From Agromyces ramosus (GTDB taxonomy: Bacteria > Actinomycetota > Actinomycetes > Actinomycetales > Microbacteriaceae), in NCBI RefSeq assembly GCF_004216665.1, contig NZ_SGWY01000004.1, positions 310,001-374,000 on the forward strand: DNA of 64,000 nt, in the 5' to 3' direction. Numbering within the stretch: position 1 is the stretch's first letter; each line of letters starts with the position of its first letter. Below, in pieces: positions 59,197-64,000 of the stretch. The notes under the pieces were generated by a model. It was not told the DNA's origin. It ran no database searches and was given only the letters and a program-made list of their open reading frames with translations. The translations under genes and the position numbers were made by a program.

Positions 59197-60999
59197 ATGA
59201 GAACCTCACACCGACCACCACGATCGCGCAGGCGAGCGCTCGCCGCCGCCGGAGCACTGCTGCTCGGCGCGTCCCTGCTGACGGCCACCGCGGCCGCCGC
59301 CGACACCGACCCCCGCGTCGACCTCCCGCCGGGATACCTCGACGCGGTCACGGCGACGAGCAACATCGAGCTCCTGGCGAGCCTCCCTCGCGTCGCACCG
59401 TTCGACGCGGCCCCCGGCAACTTCGGCTTCGTGAACTCCGACCTGGCGTTCACCGGTGACCACGCCATCGTCGGCAACTTCAACGGCTTCCAGGTCTACG
59501 ACATCGCGGATGCCGAGGCTCCGACGCTGCGCTCCGCGTTCGTGTGCCCCGGCGGCCAGGGTGACGTGTCGGTCTACGGCGACCTGCTCTTCATGTCGGT
59601 CGAGGAGACCCGCGGCCGGATCGACTGCGGCACCCAGGGCGCTCCCGGTCCGGTGAACACCGAACGCTTCCGCGGCGTGCGCATCTTCGACATCAGCGAC
59701 ATCGACAACCCCGTGCAACTGCCCGGCGTGCAGACGTGTCGCGGTTCGCACACGCACACGCTCGTGACCGATCCCGACGACCCTGCCAACGTCTACATCT
59801 ACAACTCGGGCACCTCTGGCGTCCGGTCGTCGGCGGAGCTCGCGGGCTGCGAGAACGCGGCACTCACCACTGCGCCGGTGACCACGGGCAACCCCACGCA
59901 GTGGCGCATCGACGTCATCAAGGTGCCGCTCGCGGCGCCCCAGACGGCCGCGATCGTCAGCCAGCCGAGGATCTTCACCGACCCGACCACGGGCGCGTAC
60001 AACGGCCTGCAGAACACGCAGTCCGGCACGCTGCACCCGAGCGGCACGCCGTACAGCCCGCTGCCGAACACGAACACGTGCCACGACGTCACGGCGTTCC
60101 CCGAGATCGGGCTCCTCGCGGGCGCGTGCCAGGGCAACGGCCTCCTCGTCGACATCTCCGACCCGGCGAATCCGGTGCGGATCGACGCGGTCGCCGACCC
60201 GAACTTCTCGTACTGGCACTCGGCGACGTTCAACAACGACGGCACGAAGGTGATCTTCACCGATGAGTGGGGCGGCGGCACGTCCGCTCGCTGCCGGGTG
60301 ACCGACCAGCCGCAGTGGGGCGCCGACGCGATCTTCGACATCGTCGACGGCAAGCTGCAGTTCGCGAGTTACTACAAGCTCCCGGTTCCGCAGACGTCGC
60401 AGGAGAACTGCGTCGCCCACAACGGCTCGATCGTGCCGGTTCCGGGTCGCGACATCATGGTGCAGGCCTGGTACCAGGGCGGGTTGTCGGTCATCGACTT
60501 CACCGACACGGCCAACCCGACCGAGATCGCCTACCTCGACCGTGGGCCGATCAACACGCCGAACCCGACGGGACTCAACCTCGGCGGGTACTGGTCGACG
60601 TACTGGTACAACGGGAACGTGCTCGGCAGCGAGATCGCGCGCGGCTTCGAGAGCCTGGCCTTCACGCCGAGCGACCACCTGTCGGCCAACGAGATCGCCG
60701 CGGCCGGGGAGATCCAGCTCGACGAGTTCAACGCACAGCTCCAGACGAAGCTGGTGCACGCCCCGAGCTTCGCCGTCGCACGGTCGTACGTCGACCAGGC
60801 GGCGCGCGACGGCAGCCTGAGCGGCAACGCGCTGAAGCAGGTGAACAAGTCCATCGACCAGGCCGAGAAGCTGGCGGGCGAGTCGGCCAGTGCCGCCGCC
60901 ATCGCGGCGCACCTCGACACGGCGGCTCGCACGTCGGGCGCTCCGGCCGATTCGAACCTCGTGCAGGCGCTCGACGCGCTCGCCGGGACGTTCGGCTGA
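59197..60999 (+). CDS. Secreted LVIVD-repeat propeller protein with C-terminal helical module
   Basis: A 600-aa exported protein; the signal peptide covers residues 1-36. The body is a beta-propeller of the LVIVD type with repeated blade motifs such as VYDIADAEAPTLRSAF, IFDISDIDNPVQL and LVDISDPANPVRIDAV. Histidine-rich motifs (RGSHTHTLVTD, YWHSATFN, CVAHNGS) point inward and may hold metal or ligand. Residues about 510-590 are helical and resemble the FIMAH module found at the ends of Gram-positive exoenzymes. It is not assigned to an enzyme class. The ATG at 59197 has AGAGAGGG upstream. Confidence 0.8.
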   Translation: MRTSHRPPRSRRRALAAAGALLLGASLLTATAAAADTDPRVDLPPGYLDAVTATSNIELLASLPRVAPFDAAPGNFGFVNSDLAFTGDHAIVGNFNGFQVYDIADAEAPTLRSAFVCPGGQGDVSVYGDLLFMSVEETRGRIDCGTQGAPGPVNTERFRGVRIFDISDIDNPVQLPGVQTCRGSHTHTLVTDPDDPANVYIYNSGTSGVRSSAELAGCENAALTTAPVTTGNPTQWRIDVIKVPLAAPQTAAIVSQPRIFTDPTTGAYNGLQNTQSGTLHPSGTPYSPLPNTNTCHDVTAFPEIGLLAGACQGNGLLVDISDPANPVRIDAVADPNFSYWHSATFNNDGTKVIFTDEWGGGTSARCRVTDQPQWGADAIFDIVDGKLQFASYYKLPVPQTSQENCVAHNGSIVPVPGRDIMVQAWYQGGLSVIDFTDTANPTEIAYLDRGPINTPNPTGLNLGGYWSTYWYNGNVLGSEIARGFESLAFTPSDHLSANEIAAAGEIQLDEFNAQLQTKLVHAPSFAVARSYVDQAARDGSLSGNALKQVNKSIDQAEKLAGESASAAAIAAHLDTAARTSGAPADSNLVQALDALAGTFG

Positions 61000-61007
61000 T
61001 TCCGTTC

Positions 61008-61035
61008 GGGGAGGCCGGTTCCGGCCGGCCTCCCC
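61008..61035. terminator. Hairpin terminator 1
   Basis: A perfect 11-bp stem, GGGGAGGCCGG with CCGGCCTCCCC, and a 6-nt loop lie 8 bp after the LVIVD protein stop. Confidence 0.75.
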
Positions 61036-61042
61036 ACTCGAT

Positions 61043-61080
61043 GACGATGCCCGGTGGTCCGCGGATCACCGGGCATCGTC
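61043..61080. terminator. Hairpin terminator 2
   Basis: A perfect 14-bp stem, GACGATGCCCGGTG with CACCGGGCATCGTC, and a 10-nt loop lie just before the convergent DUF305 stop. The two hairpins probably serve one gene each. Confidence 0.75.
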
Positions 61081-61106
61081 ACGTCCGCCCGCCGCCGCGG
61101 CGCGGA

Positions 61107-61754
61107 TCAGGACGCGCGTTCGGCGAGCATCTCCTGCATTCGGGCGATCTCGATGCCCTGGTCGGACTCGACGTGACGCGCGAACTGGTCGATCGCCGAC
61201 TCCTGGCCGCCGCCGGAGGCGTAGAGCTCGTCGACCATCTGCAGGGCACCCTGGTGGTGCTGGATCATGGACTCGAGGAACAGCCGGTCGAACGTGCTGC
61301 CGTCGGCCGCCTCGAGGCGCGCGAGCTGCTGCTCCGTGAGCATCCCGGGCATCTCGTGCCCCTCGGCATGCCCGTCGTGGTCGCCGTCACGCAGCGGCTG
61401 GACCCGGTCCTGGAGCCACTGCACGATGAGGTCGAGCTCGCCCTCCTGGCTGATCTGCATCCGCTCGGCGAGCAGCCGGATGTCGCGGTCATCGGTTCGG
61501 GCGTCCACGAAGCCGGTCATCACGATGGCCTGGGAGTGGTGATCGATCATGTCTCGCATGAACGTCACGTCCTCCTCGACGAACGTCGGCGCCCCGAGCT
61601 GGCCCGCCTCCTCGGGCGAGAGGGTGCGGTTCGGCTGGCCGGGTGCTCCGAGCTGCACGACCGGACCGCTCGGCGCGGGATCGGCCTCCGCCGTGCACGC
61701 CGTCAGGCCGAGCGCGAGCACGACCATCGTTCCCAGTCGCCAGGACCGCCCCAT
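61107..61754 (-). CDS. DUF305 lipoprotein
   Basis: A 215-aa protein with the lipobox ALGLTAC (Cys near residue 20). Two DUF305 histidine motifs are visible, FMRDMIDHHSQAIVM and LESMIQHHQGALQMV, forming the ferritin-like helical bundle that probably binds metal, often copper. A His/Asp-rich loop (GDHDGHAEGHEMPGM) supports metal binding. The ATG at 61754 is chosen; a GTG 9 nt upstream is possible. Its function is not established. It is divergent from ktrB. Confidence 0.88.
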   Translation of the reverse strand: MGRSWRLGTMVVLALGLTACTAEADPAPSGPVVQLGAPGQPNRTLSPEEAGQLGAPTFVEEDVTFMRDMIDHHSQAIVMTGFVDARTDDRDIRLLAERMQISQEGELDLIVQWLQDRVQPLRDGDHDGHAEGHEMPGMLTEQQLARLEAADGSTFDRLFLESMIQHHQGALQMVDELYASGGGQESAIDQFARHVESDQGIEIARMQEMLAERAS

Positions 61755-61960
61755 CGCCGTCACCCTGTACCTCGTCCTCGATTCGAAGGGGCTCGGCGAA
61801 CGCCGGTGCACCGATCGCCTGTGACCCCTGGATGACCTCCAGTCAAGCCGAAATCCTCCGTGGACGCGAGATCGGCCGGTCCGAGCGGCGTGCGCACGGG
61901 ATCTCCGCCCGCCGGCATGCTCGGGGCGCGGGCATGCTGCCGAACGGCCTCCCACGGGCG

Positions 61961-61966
61961 TATGGT
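61961..61966 (+). promoter_or_regulatory. -10 hexamer TATGGT for a leaderless start
   Basis: TATGGT lies 6 nt before the GTG at 61973, and no SD precedes it. A GTG at 61967 directly after the hexamer cannot be a leaderless start. Confidence 0.45.
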
Positions 61967-61972
61967 GTGCCC

Positions 61973-63349
61973 GTGGCCACGCGCAAGCCCGTCAACGAGA
62001 GCCCGACGGAGGGTCTGCGTCGGCGATTCCGCCTGCACCCGGCGCAGGTGGTGGTGGTCGGCTTCTCGGTCGCGATCGCGGCGGGCACGGTGCTGCTCCT
62101 GCTGCCGGGCATGACGGCGCCCGGACGCGTCACGACGCCCGTGGACGCGCTGTTCACAGCCGCGTCCGCCGTGACCACGACGGGCCTCACCCCCGTCGAC
62201 ACTGCGACGCACTGGACCTTCCTCGGCCAGCTCCTGCTCATCGTGATGACCCAGCTCGGCGGGCTCGGCATCCTCGTCTCGGCCGCCCTCATCGGCGTGC
62301 TGCTCGCGCGCCGGCTCTCGTTGCGCACGCGCCTCAATGCCGCGAACGAGTTCCGCGCCGAGGGCTTCACCGACCTGCGCAAGCTCGTGCGTACCGTCAT
62401 CGGCATCACGCTGCTCATCGAGGCGATCGTCGCCCTGCTCCTCTTCCTGCGGTACCTGACGCACTACGGGTGGGACGTCGGTCGCGCAGCGTGGAACGGG
62501 ATCTTCGACTCGATCTCGGCGTTCACGAACCTCGGGTTCTCGCTCCAGTCCGACAGCATGATGCGGTTCGTCGGCGACCCATTCATCTGCCTGCCGCTCT
62601 GCGCGGCGGTCATCCTCGGCGGTCTCGGGTTCCCGGTCATCGTGCAGCTCTGGAAGGAGTGGCGGCACCCGCTGCGGTGGAGCATGAACACGAACCTGGT
62701 GGTGTTCGGAACCGTCGTGCTGCTCCTGCTCGGGGCGGGCTATCTCACGATCGTCGAGTGGGACAACCCGGGCACCCTCGGTCCATTGGACCCGGCCACG
62801 CGAGTCCTCGCCGGCTTCTTCGCGTCGGTGATGACCCGGTCGGGCGGGTTCAACACCGTCGACATCGCGGCGATGAACGACGAGAGCTGGTTCGCCAGCG
62901 ACGTCCTCATGTTCATCGGCACGGGACCTGCGAGCGTCGGCGGCGGTATCCGCGTGACCACCTTCTTCGTGCTCTTCTTCGTGATGCTCGCCGAGTTCCG
63001 CGGCGAGCTCCAGGTGAACATCTTCGGCAAGCGGCTCTCCCGCGCGGTGCACCGCCAGGCGATCACGGTCGTGCTCGTCAGCGTCGCCGCCGTGGTGGGA
63101 CCGACGCTCCTGCTGCTGCAGCTCACCGAGCTGCCGCTCGGGCGGATCCTCTTCGAGGTGATCTCCGCGTTCAGCACCACCGGTCTCTCGACGGGGATCA
63201 CCCCCGACCTGCCCGACTCGGCGAAGATCGTGCTCGCGGTGCTCATGCTCGCCGGCCGCGTCGGCCCGCTCACCCTCGGCACCGCGCTCGTCCTGCGCGA
63301 CCGCCGCATCCTGTACGAATTCCCGAAGGAGAGGCCCGTCGTTGGCTAG
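61973..63349 (+). CDS. ktrB: Potassium uptake permease KtrB/TrkH
   Basis: A 458-aa membrane subunit of the KtrAB/TrkAH type. The four pore-loop repeats carry filter-like motifs TAASAVTTTGLTPVD, FDSISAFTNLGFS, ASVMTRSGGFNTVD and FEVISAFSTTGLSTG. It moves K+ (coupled to Na+ or membrane potential) under control of the cytosolic ring KtrA, whose gene overlaps its end. The GTG at 61973 fits a leaderless transcript and a short basic N-terminus (VATRKPVNES). Homologues are involved in osmotic adaptation. Confidence 0.93.
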   Translation: MATRKPVNESPTEGLRRRFRLHPAQVVVVGFSVAIAAGTVLLLLPGMTAPGRVTTPVDALFTAASAVTTTGLTPVDTATHWTFLGQLLLIVMTQLGGLGILVSAALIGVLLARRLSLRTRLNAANEFRAEGFTDLRKLVRTVIGITLLIEAIVALLLFLRYLTHYGWDVGRAAWNGIFDSISAFTNLGFSLQSDSMMRFVGDPFICLPLCAAVILGGLGFPVIVQLWKEWRHPLRWSMNTNLVVFGTVVLLLLGAGYLTIVEWDNPGTLGPLDPATRVLAGFFASVMTRSGGFNTVDIAAMNDESWFASDVLMFIGTGPASVGGGIRVTTFFVLFFVMLAEFRGELQVNIFGKRLSRAVHRQAITVVLVSVAAVVGPTLLLLQLTELPLGRILFEVISAFSTTGLSTGITPDLPDSAKIVLAVLMLAGRVGPLTLGTALVLRDRRILYEFPKERPVVG

Positions 63350-64000
63350 ACGTTCGCTGTTCGGCGACCAGAGCACCACTCGCCGCATCGCCGAGGCCGA
63401 TTCGGTCGCGGTCATCGGGCTCGGCCGGTTCGGCCGATCGCTCGCCCTCGAGCTCATGGCCGGCGGCACCGAGGTGCTCGGCATCGACGCCGGCGACGAC
63501 AATGTGCAGAGCCTCAACGGCAAGCTCACCCAGGTAGTGCGCGCCGACCCGACCAAGACCGAGGTGCTGCGCCAGCTCTCGATCGACCAGTTCGACCGCG
63601 TGGTCGTCGCGATCGGGGGCGACCTCGAGTCCTCGATCCTCACCTCGTCGGCGCTGCTGTCGATGGGCCTGCCATCGATCTGGGCGAAGGCCGACAGCGA
63701 CGAGCACGCCCTGATCCTCGAGCAGCTCGGCGTGCACCACGTCGTGTCGCCCGAGAGCGACATGGGCCGCAAGGTCGCCCACCTCGTGCGTGGCGCGGCA
63801 CAGGACTACATCGAGATCGAGCGCGGCTACGCCGTGGTCAAGTCGTCGCCGCCGGCGCGCCTGCACGGCATCCCGCTCGGCAAGACGGGGCTGCGCAAGG
63901 AGTTCGGCGTCACCATCGCGGCGTACAAGAAGCCCGGCGCCGAGTGGACCAACGCCGACGCCGACACCGTGCTGGAGAGTGAGGACACCATCCTGATCGT
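63342..64000 (+). CDS. ktrA: Potassium uptake regulatory protein KtrA/TrkA (3' truncated by window edge)
   Basis: The gene starts at a TTG (63342) overlapping the ktrB stop by 8 bp, with AAGGAGAGG 8 nt upstream, and runs off the right edge after 219 codons. An ATG- or GTG-only search would miss this start. The RCK_N domain has the Rossmann motif VAVIGLGRFGRSLALEL and the acidic IDAG; RCK_C begins near residue 145. The protein forms the octameric ring that gates KtrB in response to ATP/ADP or c-di-AMP. Confidence 0.92.
   Translation, partial: MARRSLFGDQSTTRRIAEADSVAVIGLGRFGRSLALELMAGGTEVLGIDAGDDNVQSLNGKLTQVVRADPTKTEVLRQLSIDQFDRVVVAIGGDLESSILTSSALLSMGLPSIWAKADSDEHALILEQLGVHHVVSPESDMGRKVAHLVRGAAQDYIEIERGYAVVKSSPPARLHGIPLGKTGLRKEFGVTIAAYKKPGAEWTNADADTVLESEDTILI

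Overview
The window is high-GC DNA with actinobacterial hallmarks: GTG and TTG starts, many genes whose -10 hexamer sits 6-8 nt before the start codon with no Shine-Dalgarno (SD) sequence, NucS in place of MutSL-type repair, EfeOB iron uptake with a Tat-exported peroxidase, and large LuxR/STAND ATPases. The frequent 'gcatcc/ggatgc' word and the gene content suggest Microbacteriaceae (Agromyces-like), which is an inference. No rRNA, tRNA, transposase, integrase or CRISPR array was seen.

Layout. 1-5 kb: the 3' end of efeO, efeB, two tandem paralogous membrane proteins, a LysM lipoprotein, and a MocR regulator divergent from a flavin-binding PNPOx-like protein. 5.7-18.3 kb: two small ORFs, a 1003-aa LuxR-type ATPase regulator, a zinc-ribbon protein, an MFS-pepA operon, an SLC13 permease with a ThrE-like exporter, a DUF998-like membrane protein and a LacI regulator. 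18.4-44.3 kb is a fructan (levan) locus. It holds a membrane-anchored GH32 enzyme, a GH68 levansucrase, a large secreted GH32 levanase with an inserted module, a LacI regulator with a PfkB sugar kinase, and a fructose/ribose-type ABC transporter. Four sites matching TGACAWCGWTGTCA lie at the levansucrase, levanase, LacI-kinase and ABC promoters, so these genes look like one regulon: sucrose to levan, levan to fructose, import, phosphorylation.

Four tandem, co-oriented, about 875-aa paralogues (DUF4062 + STAND/NB-ARC-like NTPase + TPR-like tail, no HTH) sit inside this locus at 22.5-33.2 kb, between levansucrase and levanase. Their N-termini are nearly identical and their tails diverge. The first and last genes carry the same promoter architecture. 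This array is the best candidate for an undescribed system, either defence or signalling.

44.4-52.4 kb: an epimerase/TetR divergent pair with two tandem operator-like sites, a secreted M6 metalloprotease, an alpha/beta hydrolase, a lipoprotein, a HAD phosphatase and nucS. 52.5-57.7 kb: a threonine-degradation module (tdh-kbl) with an MFS transporter and a LacI regulator. TCGAATCGATTCG palindromes at the MFS and LacI promoters suggest a second small regulon. 57.7-64 kb: a MATE transporter, a secreted LVIVD-type propeller protein, a DUF305 lipoprotein, and a KtrB/KtrA potassium uptake pair cut by the right edge. A palindromic intergenic repeat forms a seven-unit array at 36.55-36.96 kb and a single copy at 56.32 kb.
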